Part shown: one piece after another, positions 9,162 to 18,616 of the stretch
How positions within the stretch are numbered: the first letter of the stretch is position 1
How the letters are laid out: every line of letters starts with the position of its first letter
Assembly (NCBI GenBank): GCA_016703525.1
Contig: JADJBW010000012.1
Coordinates: forward strand, 1 to 64,000
Origin: Actinomycetota bacterium
GTDB lineage: Bacteria > Actinomycetota > Acidimicrobiia > Acidimicrobiales > Microtrichaceae
Length of the DNA: 64,000 bases
Direction of reading: 5' to 3'
Position numbers and translations under genes: made by a program
The notes under the pieces: model-generated
Seen by the model: the letters and a program-made list of their open reading frames with translations, nothing else
Told to the model about the DNA's origin: nothing
Database searches by the model: none

Positions 9162-10762
9162 GCCCTCGCAGCGCACTCGTGCGCTACCACATCGAAGCGG
9201 CGATGGTGCTCACGGCGCCGCTCGCCATCGCCGGCGCAGCAGGGACGGGATCGATCGACCACCCGGTCGCCCGGAACGGCGCCGGCCAGCCGTATCTTCC
9301 TGGAACTAGCCTCGCTGGAGCGCTGCGCGCTGGCCTCCCAGACTTCGGCCTCACCGAGGCTGAGGTCGACAAGCTCTGCGGCGGATCCGGCGAAGGCGGC
9401 CATGCCAGCCTGCTGTGGGTTGAGGACGCGACGCTTGCGGCCGCCGTCATCGAGGAACGCACCGGCGTCGGCATCGACCGAGTAACCGGCGCCGCGGCGC
9501 CGGCGATCCTGTACAACCGCGAAGTCGTCGGCGCGGGCGCCACCACACGAATCCGTTTACGCGTCGATGCCCCGGGGGCGACCACCGAGACACCGCCCGC
9601 CGTGAACGCGCTCGCCGGGCTGTTGACGGCTGGACTCACCATCGGCAGCGGAACGACCAAAGGCCTCGGCCGGATAGAGCTCGCAGACGACGAAACTGTG
9701 GAGGTGCGGCGCCTCTCGTTTCTCTCGCGCTCCGAGACGCTCGAAGCGCTACGCGGCGGCAGCCGCATCGAAGCAGCGCCAACCGATCGCACCGCCGAGG
9801 TGATGCGATTCACGATCCAATGGCAGCCCGTCGGCCCGGTAATGGTGAGAGCGAACGCCGACGGAAACGCGATCGACGACCTCCCGCTCGTCACACACGT
9901 TGCGCCGGAGAGACTTGCGTTCGCCATACCCGGGTCATCGTTCAAGGGCGTTCGGGCACACGCCGAGAAGATCGTACGGACCGTCCTGGGAACCGACGCG
10001 ACTTCGATCTCAACTGGTCGCCACGACGAGTTCAATCAACAACTCGATGTGCCGCTGGTCCACGCGCTCTTCGGCCGACCGGCGGCGCAGGGACCGGCTG
10101 ATGGGAGTGGGAAGGCGAGCGCTGCCGACCAGGGGAAGGGAGCGGTCCGCTTCTCGGAGGCGCGATCGTCCTCAACGTTCAGCCGAGGCGCATGGTTGGC
10201 GATTGCAGACGCTGCCCGCGCGAAAGACGTCCCGAGGGCTCCCGCCACGGCGACCGGTGCGGCGCACCCCGACGATGGCGTGCCTTCGGAGCTTGACGCG
10301 GTGGTTCGCGCAGTGGCGACAGCGGGCTTCCGGCAGGGCGAGGTTGAGCCTGGCATGCACGTCGCCATCGACCGCTGGACCGGCGGGGCCTCTGAATCGG
10401 CCTTGTTCTCCAGCCTCGAGGTCAGACTGCAGGACTGGACCCCGCTCATCATCGAGCTCGACGCAGCGCGACTCACTCGAAGACTCGGCGGCCAGGCTCA
10501 GACCGCGTTCGGAGCGGCCGTGTTCTTGCTGCTCCTCACCATTCGCGACTTCGCCGACGGCTGGATTCCGATCGGATTCGCCGTGAACCGCGGCTACGGC
10601 TCGGTGTGCTGTCCCGAGCCGATAGTCCTCGACATCAGCTGCGAGTTCCCCTGCTGAAGCACGCCATGCTGGTCAGGCTCGTGGGAAGTAGCCACCAACA
10701 ACCTCACGGGGCTCGAACAGCAATGGACCGCCTGGGTGGCGTCGCGGAAGTTGAAGGCATGA
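9158..10762 (+). CDS. Double Cas7 (Csm3-like tandem) backbone subunit
   Basis: Two Csm3-like units in one chain. Unit 1: SIDHPVAR with Asp34, then GQPYLPGTSLAGALR. Unit 2: GNAIDDLPLV with Asp240/241, then FAIPGSSFKGVRAHAEK and HVAIDRWTGGASESALF. In Csm3/Cas7 the loop Asp before the PV/PL motif cuts target RNA at 6-nt intervals, so two cutting sites are predicted. It corresponds to Cas7-2x of the III-Dv complex. The frame is open from 9158 to a stop at 10657; it is the longest undamaged gene of the locus. A change near 10650 would extend it to TGA 10760-10762 with the tail LTGLEQQWTAWVASRKLKA, a better family ending. The start overlaps csx10 (ATGA). Confidence 0.85.
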
Positions 10763-10763
10763 C

Positions 10764-11384
10764 GTGAGTTCGCTCCAGCTGATAGAGGCGGCACAACTCA
10801 ACCAGGCCCGACGAGACAACGTGACGCTCGACGACGCGCTCAAGGACGGACCCCATGACGGCGCAACCGTCATCGCGTGGTCACCGAACGAGGGTGATCG
10901 TCGCTGCATGGGACGATCGCAAATGGGCGAACCATGCCGCAGAAGTCAACCTCGGCGACTGCTTCGAGGCCCGATCGTTCAACGCGAACGAGGAGCTCCG
11001 ATGGCTCGCTCGCGGCGACGGAACCGGCACAGCAGTGCTCGTCTCGAACTCGCCCTCAGCACCGACGAGCGCTGGACCTCGGTTACGACCCGAACCGGTC
11101 GAGGCCCGGGTGGACGGCGTGCGCTACCTCGCGCTTCGGCTCCGGTGCGTAAGACGAGCAACGGCTGGACAACCCTGTCCTCGGCACGTCTCGGACACTG
11201 GTTTGCGCCAGTCGCCGCAACAGGCTCCGACCGCCATGTCGCGCTGGCGGCCACGGAGTACGTGGCACGCGGCGCGGAGGGCAACGCCGTCGTCATCGAC
11301 GAACGATTCATCGGGTGGGTCTCGCAGCCAGCGCTCCGGTCGCCGCGAACCATCGCGGCGCGGAGCGAGGAGGGGCACTCGTGA
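10764..11384 (+). CDS. csx19: Csx19 type III-D accessory subunit (frame-shifted)
   Basis: Csx19 is a small subunit found only in type III-D complexes. The pieces GATVIAWSP, GDCFEARSFNANEELRWLA, TAVLVSN, GVRYLA, TSNGWTTLSSARLGHWFAPV and EYVARGAEGNAVVIDER appear in family order in three frames. Changes fall near 10890, 11070 and 11150, so the roughly 205-residue protein is complete only if they are repaired. The GTG start at 10764 follows the double-Cas7 stop by one base, and the TGA overlaps the next GTG (GTGA at 11381-11384). Assignment is from the block order and from neighbours that are otherwise all III-D. Confidence 0.7.
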   Translation: MSSLQLIEAAQLNQARRDNVTLDDALKDGPHDGATVIAWSPNEGDRRCMGRSQMGEPCRRSQPRRLLRGPIVQRERGAPMARSRRRNRHSSARLELALSTDERWTSVTTRTGRGPGGRRALPRASAPVRKTSNGWTTLSSARLGHWFAPVAATGSDRHVALAATEYVARGAEGNAVVIDERFIGWVSQPALRSPRTIAARSEEGHS

Positions 11385-13870
11385 ACGAAGGACACACCAC
11401 GGCACGCTGGCAACGCGACGGGCAAACGGGAGCGTGGGGCATCTACGCCGAACTACCCAAGAAGGGCCGCATGGGCTGGCGACATGTCAGGAACGCGGGG
11501 AACGACCCCGCGATCATGACACTGCTCGGGCCGCCCCCAGCCGGCCCGACTGCTCCCGGCGAGGCAGTCGACGTCGCCTACGAGATGAAGGGCGGCCAGT
11601 ACCGCATCTGGCCAGTCGGAGCGGAACGGCCACGCAGCGCGTCCAAGCCGTTCGACGCCGCCGAGGTCCACGACGACTGCTTCCTGAACCCGTACGCGTT
11701 CGTACCCGCGCTACGACCACCTGCCGATGTGCCTGATGGACCCTTCGCCGACCATGACGCCTACAGCAGAGCGACTCGGGCGACCGACCTCTACAGCGGT
11801 CGGATCGTGGCCGACCTCGAGACCGTGACGCCGCTCCTCGTCCTCGATGATGCTCGTTCCCGCGGCGAGGTCGTCGATGGCAAGGTCCACCGAACGTACG
11901 GCGTTCGCCGCGACGCTCAAGGTCTGCCGCTGTTACGGTCACTGCGCCTGGGGGAGTGTGCGCTCGATCGTCAGCAAAAGCAATCACCGAGTCACGATTC
12001 GGCGTCTGGTCGATCAGAGGTGGGATCAGCCACTTGCGTTCAGGCCGCTCGCGATGGCGCAGCGGCGCTCGTGCCGGTTGAGATCGTCGATCTCGACGGG
12101 CTCGGCGCACGCGTCTATGCGGGCGATACGCGGGCGAAAGGCGGACGGAGCGCTGGCTGCGCGCGGCTTCCGCTCACAGAGGCGTTCTGCGACTCTGAAT
12201 GGCCAACCGCCACGCCACGGAGACCGCCTGGGCACGAATCCGGCTGCTCCAGCACTCGCAGTATGACGCGAAGGCGGAGCGATTCAGGAAGACTTCAAGC
12301 TCTGGCGAGTCGAGCCTCGCCGAGACAAAGGCCGGGCTTTCGACCGCAGCCGTCGTCGCCGTTTCGGGGGAGGGCAGGCGTTCGAAATACTCCGCCTTGG
12401 CGTCACGAAGGACGTCGAGGGAGTGGTCATCTGGACCAACCAGAGCATCCAAAGCAAGCACGACGAGCGATTCGCTTTCGGCGCAACACACCGGGTCATC
12501 GACGTCACCCCGGAAGCGAAGTCGTTCTACCTTTCCGTCATCGCGGCCTACCGCCGTGCACGCGAGCACGATCCAGTGCCACCCGATGGCCCAGCGCGGC
12601 TCAGGTTCGCCCGACACCAGTACGACCAGACTCTTCAATCCGTCTCGCCGGGCCTGCTCGCCTTCGCGCGCATCGAAGCGGGATCGGTCACCGAGCTCCG
12701 CCCCGTGCATATCGGTCGACAGCCGTGGAAGGTCAGTCCTCGCGAACTCGCGGACGGCGCCGACCTGGTCCCGGCGACGGGGGCTCACGAGCTCTCAGCC
12801 GCCGACCGGATGTTCGGCTGGGTGAACGGAGTCAAGGGAGACAGCGCCGACGCCGCCCGCCGCGGCGCTGTGCGAATCCACTCGATCAGGCCGGTGGAGG
12901 GACTGTGCGCGATCGCGCCGCTCCCGCAACCTGCCCGTGTTGAATGTGCTCGGGACCCCGAAGCCCACTCAGGCACGGTTCTACGCATCGCCCGCCACCA
13001 ACGGTGGACCACACGCCGACAACGGCGAGCGGGACCCGAACGATCGTAAATGGAACCCGGCGTCTCCGAAACAGGTTCCACGGAAGCGAGGGCGGGCTCC
13101 GGCCGCAAGTTCTACTGGCATCACGCCATGTCCCATCGAGCCCCAGCCATGCTGACTACTGGGCGGACCATGGACACGGAGTCGAGGTTTCATCCACTTC
13201 CAAGTGGTTCCGGGAGTACGTGCGCGGCGACGGCGCCCGGAGCGACCAGAACCGATCCATCAACGAGTGGGTTCCACCCGGCTCGAAGTTTGTCGCCGAT
13301 GTGCGCTTTGAGAATCTGTCGTCCGAGGAACTGGGCGCGTTGTGCTGGGCCCTCAGCGTGCCGCACCTTCGGCTCGGTTACGGCAAGCCGCTCGGCTTCG
13401 GGAGCGTGCGGGTCAGCATCGACCATGCGTCGAGCGAGGTCTGGACAGGCGGCGACAACGCCGCGCCGGGCGGCCGGTGGATGTCCCTCCAGCCAGGGCC
13501 AACAGACCCATCTGCCGTCATCAATGCGGCCACCGAGGCGTTCAAAGTCGCCGCCGACGCGGACAGCCTGAAACGCCTTCGCCGCATCCTGAGCGGCGAT
13601 CCCAGGCTTCGCGTTCACTACCCCCGCGTCGCGACGGGCGCGACCGGCACGTCACCACCGCCCACCCTGGAAGGCAAGAACTACGAGTGGTTCGTGGAGA
13701 ACGAGAAGGCGGACGGCGGCGCCCAGCCGACGCCACCGGGGATGGCGGAGGGGGACGATCGAACGAAGCGCGAGGCGCACTGCCGTACCCGCGAGGCGCA
13801 CAGCCGTACTACTGAAGGCGAACAGCACCGCGACGGGCACGAGGCTGTTACGCCGCGATGCGCTGCCTGA
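11381..13870 (+). CDS. TIGR03986-family RAMP protein (Cas7 with insertion; frame-shifted)
   Basis: Large RAMP subunit of the III-D complex. Family blocks in order: FLNPYAFVPA, DLYSGRIVADLETVTPLLV, GLPLL, GSVRSIVSKSNHRVT, QPLAFRPLA, ALVPVEIVDLDG, VIWTNQSIQSKHDERFAF, LSAADRMFGWV, LGTPKPTQARFY, GRKFYWHHAM, INEWVPPGSKF, LRLGYGKPLGFGSVR (glycine-rich loop), HYPRV and NYEWFVENEKADGG. About 825 residues if joined, matching the long TIGR03986 type and the Cas7-insertion subunit of III-Dv. At least five frame changes lie between 11925 and 13150; 13190-13870 is continuous. The tail after about 13740 is Thr/Arg/His-rich repetitive sequence (REAHCRT, REAHSRT). Last gene of the cas operon. Confidence 0.78.
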
Positions 13871-14046
13871 CCACAGCGGCGCCCAGCCACGTTTCGTGGC
13901 CGTGAACCCCGGCCCAGTCACGCTCAGTTGATAGCGATCACACGTTCGGCGAACCCGCCACCACGCCCCGAGAAACACGATGAAAACCCCGGAAACAAGC
14001 CACTTTTGACTTGCTGCGCGAACGCCCGTTCGACTACATTGGCGAC
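13871..14046. other. Intergenic junction between CRISPR locus and chromosome
   Basis: No gene is visible in these 176 bases. The left part follows the end of the cas operon; the right part holds the SOS box and start region of the HNH gene. CCCAGCCACG-TTT-CGTGGCCG at 13884-13904 could form a short hairpin and act as a terminator, but it has no T-run. No CRISPR repeat or tRNA-derived attachment site was found. This is also where dense frame shifts stop. Confidence 0.5.
14018..14033 (+). promoter_or_regulatory. LexA (SOS) box
   Basis: GCGAAC-GCCC-GTTCGA matches the actinobacterial SOS box TCGAAC-N4-GTTCGA at 11 of 12 defined positions. It ends 13 bases before the GTG of the HNH nuclease gene, with TACATT (14035-14040) placed as a possible -10 element. 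This implies LexA repression and a leaderless or near-leaderless transcript. In Mycobacterium tuberculosis, 13E12 family genes Rv0336 and Rv0515 are SOS-controlled, which supports the call. Confidence 0.75.
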
Positions 14047-15282
14047 GTGGCTGACACGACGAACACCCCCAACCCCGAGCCAGCCTTCAACGACCCCGCA
14101 CTCCAACAGGTCGCCGCGTGGGCCACCGAACAAGCCCAGCGCGACGCCGCCCGCGCCCGCCTCATCGCCGACATCAACCGCCGCCAAATCAGCGAACGCG
14201 AAGCCGGCCACAAGACCCCGGGCTGGTACGCCGCAACCACCCACACCTCCCTCGCCCACGCCAACACGGTCGTCACCACCTCCATTCGCCTCGTCCACGA
14301 ATTTCCCGCCCTCCTCGAAGCGCTCGAACACGCACGCATCACCTGGCAACACGCCGAAGCCTTCGTCCGCGCCGCCAACCCGCGCATCGCCCACCTCCTC
14401 GCCGAACTCACCCCCGAACTCGTCGACCTCGCCCAGGTCGCCACCTTCCGGCGCTGGACCCGCGAACTGCGCGGCATCGCCAACCAACTCGACCAAGACG
14501 GCGGCTACAACCCCAACAACGACCCCGCCGCCAACCGCCTCTACATCGGCACCCTCGACGACGGCACCACCGAAATCCGCGCCACCCTCCACGGCGAACT
14601 GGCACTCATCGTCAAGTCCGTCCTCACCGCCCACACCGACCACCTTCGCCGCCGCTACCAAACCGACCACGACACCACCAACGGCGACATCGACATACCC
14701 GACACCGCACAACTCGCAGCGGAAGCCCTGCCCGACCTCCTCGACACCCGCACCACCGCCGACAACACCGACCGACCGGTCATCGAACCCGAAGTCGTCG
14801 TCCTCTACAACCCCGATACCGACACCGCGACCGATACCGACGGGAACAGCCTCGACCCCACCGCCATCCGCTGGGTACTCGCCGCCGGATTCATCCGGCT
14901 CTTCGAGATCACCGAAGACCGCGACGTCCTCCGAATGGGCAAACTCAACCGCTACGCGAACACCCACCAACGCAAGGCACTCCTCGTCCGCGACGGCGGC
15001 TGCATCTTCCCCGGTTGCACCCGCCACGCCAATCGCTGCGACGCACACCACGTCGACCACCACACCCCCGACCCCAACGACCCCTCCGGGCCCACCGACA
15101 TCGAGAACCTTGGGCTTCTCTGTCGCCATCACCATCGGATCACCCACAGGCCCGGATGGCTCATGGAGCGCTGGACAGACCCCAACAGCCCGACTGCGAT
15201 CCTGTTCCGATGGCGGACCCCAACCGGTCGCACCATCTACTCCCAACGCCACGGAGTCACATGGATACCCAAAGCCGCATGA
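14047..15282 (+). CDS. DUF222/13E12-family HNH endonuclease
   Basis: A 411-residue protein. The N-terminal part is the helical DUF222 domain (AAWATEQAQRDAARARLIAD through RWTRELRGIANQLD). The C-terminal HNH nuclease has GGCIFPGCTRHANRCDAHHVD, DIENLGLLCRHHHRITH and a closing GWLMERW, giving the Cys/His metal site and catalytic His. The GTG at 14047 is chosen because it sits directly behind the SOS box and -10-like TACATT; a TTG at 14011 would place those signals inside the coding region. Coding is unusually Pro/Thr-rich at wobble C, leaving long false open frames on other strands. It probably acts on DNA during the damage response; a selfish or repeat-family nature is also possible. Confidence 0.9.
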   Translation: MADTTNTPNPEPAFNDPALQQVAAWATEQAQRDAARARLIADINRRQISEREAGHKTPGWYAATTHTSLAHANTVVTTSIRLVHEFPALLEALEHARITWQHAEAFVRAANPRIAHLLAELTPELVDLAQVATFRRWTRELRGIANQLDQDGGYNPNNDPAANRLYIGTLDDGTTEIRATLHGELALIVKSVLTAHTDHLRRRYQTDHDTTNGDIDIPDTAQLAAEALPDLLDTRTTADNTDRPVIEPEVVVLYNPDTDTATDTDGNSLDPTAIRWVLAAGFIRLFEITEDRDVLRMGKLNRYANTHQRKALLVRDGGCIFPGCTRHANRCDAHHVDHHTPDPNDPSGPTDIENLGLLCRHHHRITHRPGWLMERWTDPNSPTAILFRWRTPTGRTIYSQRHGVTWIPKAA

Positions 15283-15336
15283 AGCACCCGACCTCCATCG
15301 GGCGCTTCTGCGCGCCCGCGTCTACGGTCGACACCG

Positions 15337-16746
15337 ATGGGTAAGAACAACCGGGCGCGGCGGGCAGCGAAGGCGAAGAACCGACAGCAGCGGCAACGGC
15401 AGCCGACGCCACCACGGGATTGGTTCGGCAGCTACGCCGAACCCGGTGAGGACGGCGACCGCTTCGAACCGGGGTTCACTCGCGCCGAGCTCGTCGAGAT
15501 GGCCTGGGGTGGCTTGGTGCTCGCGTTGCAGCGGAACCAGCCGACCACGCCCTACATCGGCCGTCTCGTCGACCACCCGGCCGCGCTGGTCGACCGGACG
15601 GCCGAAACGATGGTGCTCGACCAGCTCACCCACGTCTGGGCCGGCGGCTGGCAGCCCGCCGAGATCGCGCGCCACGCCAAGCGAACCGCACCCAACGCGG
15701 CCACGCGCCGCCTCGTCGAAATGGCCATCGCCGCCGACCATGCGGATCGACCGGACCATACGCTCGACCACCGGTGGAGCGCCCAGGTCGCGGCCCTCCA
15801 ACTCCCGGCAGTCGCGTCGCGGCACGGCTGGATCGGAGCGGCGCTGGCTGAGCTCAGCGATCGCCGAGCCCAAATCGTCGCCGTCGGCGCGGCGATGGTC
15901 GGTGTGCTGAGCGTGCCCAGGCTCGACATTCTGATCCCGCCGCCGGGAGCGGACCCCGACGCCGTCTGGCCGCCCGGCAACAGCTTCGTCGCCGACGACG
16001 ACGAACCCGACCCGGTGATCGAGAAGGTCCGCAACCTCCTCGCGAAGGCCGAGTCGACCGAGTTCGAGGCCGAAGCGATCGCGTTCACCGCCAAGGCCCA
16101 CGAGCTGATGACCCGGCACGCGATCGACCGAGCGATGGTCGCCGCACGGACCCACACCAGCACCGATCGACCGGTCGCGGCGCGGGTCTTCGTCGACTCC
16201 CCCTACGCCGACGCGAAGGCGCTGCTGCTCCAGTCGATCGCCGTCGAGACCCGCTGCCGGTGCGTCGCCAGCCTCGGCCTCGGCATGTCGACCATCATCG
16301 GGTTCTCCGACGACGTCGCCGGGGTCCAACTCATGTTCACATCGCTGCTCGTGCAGGCACAGGCCGCACTCAACGTCGCCGCCAAGTCCGCGCCCCCCGG
16401 CGCCCGCCCTCGCAGCCAGAGCTACCGCGCATCGTTCTTCGTCGCCTACGCCAACCGCATCCGGGAACGCCTCGCCGAGTCGAACCGCGCCGCGACCGAC
16501 GCGGCGACCGCGGAAGGCGGCTCGGCCTTCCTCCCGGTACTCGCGGATCGCCGGCGCGACGTCGACGACCTCGTCGACGAACGCTTCCCCGAGATGGTCA
16601 ACAGCACCGTTCGCTCAGGATGGGACCCGGCCGGACGCGTCAGCGGCCGAATTGCGGCCGATCAAGCCCAGCTCCGTTTCGCCGACCTGGCCGACGCGGA
16701 CACCCCGTCGCCCGACCAGCCGACCGGAGCGCTACCAACCGCCTAG
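15337..16746 (+). CDS. DUF2786 domain protein
   Basis: A 469-residue soluble protein. A basic start (MGKNNRARRAAKAKNRQQRQ) is followed by a helical region of unknown type. The DUF2786 segment at about 228-262 reads VIEKVRNLLAKAESTEFEAE and then AHELMTRHAID. Such proteins are common in actinobacteria and phages and have no defined activity; several carry a metallopeptidase-like follow-on domain, but no HExxH is present here. It is preceded by only 54 bases after the HNH gene and could share its transcript. Confidence 0.85.
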   Translation: MGKNNRARRAAKAKNRQQRQRQPTPPRDWFGSYAEPGEDGDRFEPGFTRAELVEMAWGGLVLALQRNQPTTPYIGRLVDHPAALVDRTAETMVLDQLTHVWAGGWQPAEIARHAKRTAPNAATRRLVEMAIAADHADRPDHTLDHRWSAQVAALQLPAVASRHGWIGAALAELSDRRAQIVAVGAAMVGVLSVPRLDILIPPPGADPDAVWPPGNSFVADDDEPDPVIEKVRNLLAKAESTEFEAEAIAFTAKAHELMTRHAIDRAMVAARTHTSTDRPVAARVFVDSPYADAKALLLQSIAVETRCRCVASLGLGMSTIIGFSDDVAGVQLMFTSLLVQAQAALNVAAKSAPPGARPRSQSYRASFFVAYANRIRERLAESNRAATDAATAEGGSAFLPVLADRRRDVDDLVDERFPEMVNSTVRSGWDPAGRVSGRIAADQAQLRFADLADADTPSPDQPTGALPTA

Positions 16747-16797
16747 CCCGCGGATCGACAAGAATCACCGGCGACCGCGACCGCGCGAACCTGAACC

Positions 16798-17595
16798 ATG
16801 AGACTTCCGACCTACTTCATCTCACACGGCGGCGGCCCCTGGCCGTGGCTGATGGACCGGATGCCCGGCTACCAACTGCTGCACGACTCGCTCACCGCGA
16901 TCGGCACCGCTCACCCCGCACCGCGCGCCGTGCTGTGCATCTCAGGCCACTGGGAGTGCCCCGAGTTCACGGTCCAGGCCCACCCGAACCCACCCATGGT
17001 CTACGACTACGGCGGATTCCCCGAGTTCACCTACCACGTGCAGTACCCCGCGCCCGGCTCGCCCGACGTGGCGGCACGGGTGATCGAACTCCTCGGTGCC
17101 GCCGGCATCGCCGCTCGCGCCGACAGCCAACGCGGCTTCGACCACGGAACCTTCGCGCCGTTCGTCGTCACCTACCCCAACGCCGACGTGCCGATCCTGC
17201 AGCTCTCCCTCAAGCACGGCTACGACGCAGCCGCGCACCTCGCGGCCGGCCGTGCGCTCGCGCCGCTACGCGACGAGGGCGTGCTGATCGTTGGCAGCGG
17301 GTTCTCGTTCCACAACCTGCGCCTCTTCGGCCCCGCCGGCCACGAGCCGTCGCTCGCGTTCGATCGATGGCTCACCGACGCCGTCACCGGCCCGGTCGCG
17401 CAGCGCACCGACGCGCTGCTCGCCTGGGAACGAGCCCCCGCAGCGCGAGTCGCCCACCCCGCAGAGGACCACCTCGTGCCCCTCATGGTCGCCGTCGGCG
17501 CCGCCGAGGACGAGCCCGGCACCCGCGTGTACTACGAGCCCGACTTCATGGGCTCGATCGCATCGTCCTCGTTTCGGTTCGGCGCCGCCGAGTAG
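16798..17595 (+). CDS. LigB/DODA-type extradiol ring-opening dioxygenase
   Basis: A 265-residue class III extradiol dioxygenase of the YgiD/DODA group, opening catechol-type rings with a mononuclear iron or zinc. Family motifs are all present: FISHGGGPW (first metal His), CISGHWE, GFDHGTFAPF, LQLSLKHGYD, VLIVGSGFSFHNLR and HPAEDHLVPLMVA. Length is normal for the family. The 3' end overlaps the converging modC gene by 64 bases. The physiological substrate cannot be told from sequence; aromatic-amine or catechol turnover is the family range. Confidence 0.9.
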   Translation: MRLPTYFISHGGGPWPWLMDRMPGYQLLHDSLTAIGTAHPAPRAVLCISGHWECPEFTVQAHPNPPMVYDYGGFPEFTYHVQYPAPGSPDVAARVIELLGAAGIAARADSQRGFDHGTFAPFVVTYPNADVPILQLSLKHGYDAAAHLAAGRALAPLRDEGVLIVGSGFSFHNLRLFGPAGHEPSLAFDRWLTDAVTGPVAQRTDALLAWERAPAARVAHPAEDHLVPLMVAVGAAEDEPGTRVYYEPDFMGSIASSSFRFGAAE

Positions 17596-18616
17596 CACAC
17601 GACGTCGGTCGCCTTGACCGACGCCCACACCTCGGTGCCCTCGCCGAGCGCCAACTCGATCACCGACGCCGGCGTGACCTCGGCCACCAGATCGACCGCA
17701 CCGCCGAGCCGCACACGGGCCCGCTCCCCCACCAGGTCGATCCCCTCTACGCGACACGCCCAACGGTTCCGAGCGCTCGAACCGCCCCGTTCGCCGAGGA
17801 CCACCGACGTGGGCCGGACGAGCACGATCACCTCGCCCTCCATCGGCTCGGAGACGACCACCGACGACCCGTGCGCGAGCCCGACGACGGTGCCGGCAGC
17901 CGTGCGCTGCGCCGTGCCACGCCACAGATTCACGCCCAGCAGATCGGCGACATAGCGAGTGCGAGGCCGGGCGCTGACCTCGGCCACCGTTCCCGACTGC
18001 GTGACCCGACCCGCCTCCAACACCACCACGGATCGGCGAGCGTCAGCGCGTCGAGCGGGTCGTGGGTCACCAGCACCGTCACCCCGTCGAACGTGTCGAG
18101 GTGATGGCGCAGCTCGCTGCGCATCGCCCAGCGCGTCGTCGCATCGAGCGCGGCGAGCGGCTCGTCCAACAACAGCAGCCTTGGCTCGATCGCGAGCGCC
18201 CGAGCCAAGGCCACGCGCTGCGCCTGCCCGCCCGACAGATCCCGGGGCAGCGCCCGCGCCCGATCGGCCACACCCATCCGTGCGAGCCAACCAACCGCTG
18301 CGCGATCGGCGTCGCGGCGGCGCATGCCACGGCACCGAAGCCCGAAGGCCACGTTCTCGGCCGCGCTCAGATGCGGAAACAACAGGTAGTCCTGGAACAT
18401 CATGCCGACGGTTCGTCCCGGACCGGCCAGACGAGTGCCATCGACGATGGCGCATCCCTCCGCCGGTTCGACCAGACCGGCAAGGCAGCGAAGCACCGTC
18501 GTCTTGCCCGAACCGTTCGGGCCGAGCAGCGCGACCACCGAACCGGTGGGCGCGTCGAACGCGATCTGCACCTCGAACGTTCCCGCCCGAACCGTCAGGT
18601 CGGCATGCAGGCTCAC
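17532..18616 (-). CDS. modC: Molybdate ABC transporter ATPase ModC (one frame shift)
   Basis: ATPase of the molybdate importer. Walker A is GPNGSGKTT, the Q-loop is MFQDYLLFPH, the signature is LSGGQAQRVALARAL, and Walker B is LLLLDEPLAALD with the switch His in VTHD. The C-terminal TOBE domain has VRPTSVVLGE and VRLGGAVDLVAEVTP. The frame breaks near 18034 between TLAD and VVVLEAGRV, where one base appears to be missing; all domains remain. The GTG at 18616 overlaps the modB stop (GTGA). About 360 residues, normal for ModC. Confidence 0.9.

Noticed and set aside
13924..15252. A 442-codon minus-strand frame rich in Val, Gly, Glu and Asp
   Set aside because: Mirror of the HNH gene, whose C-ending Pro/Thr codons leave the complement open; low-complexity composition and no start signal.
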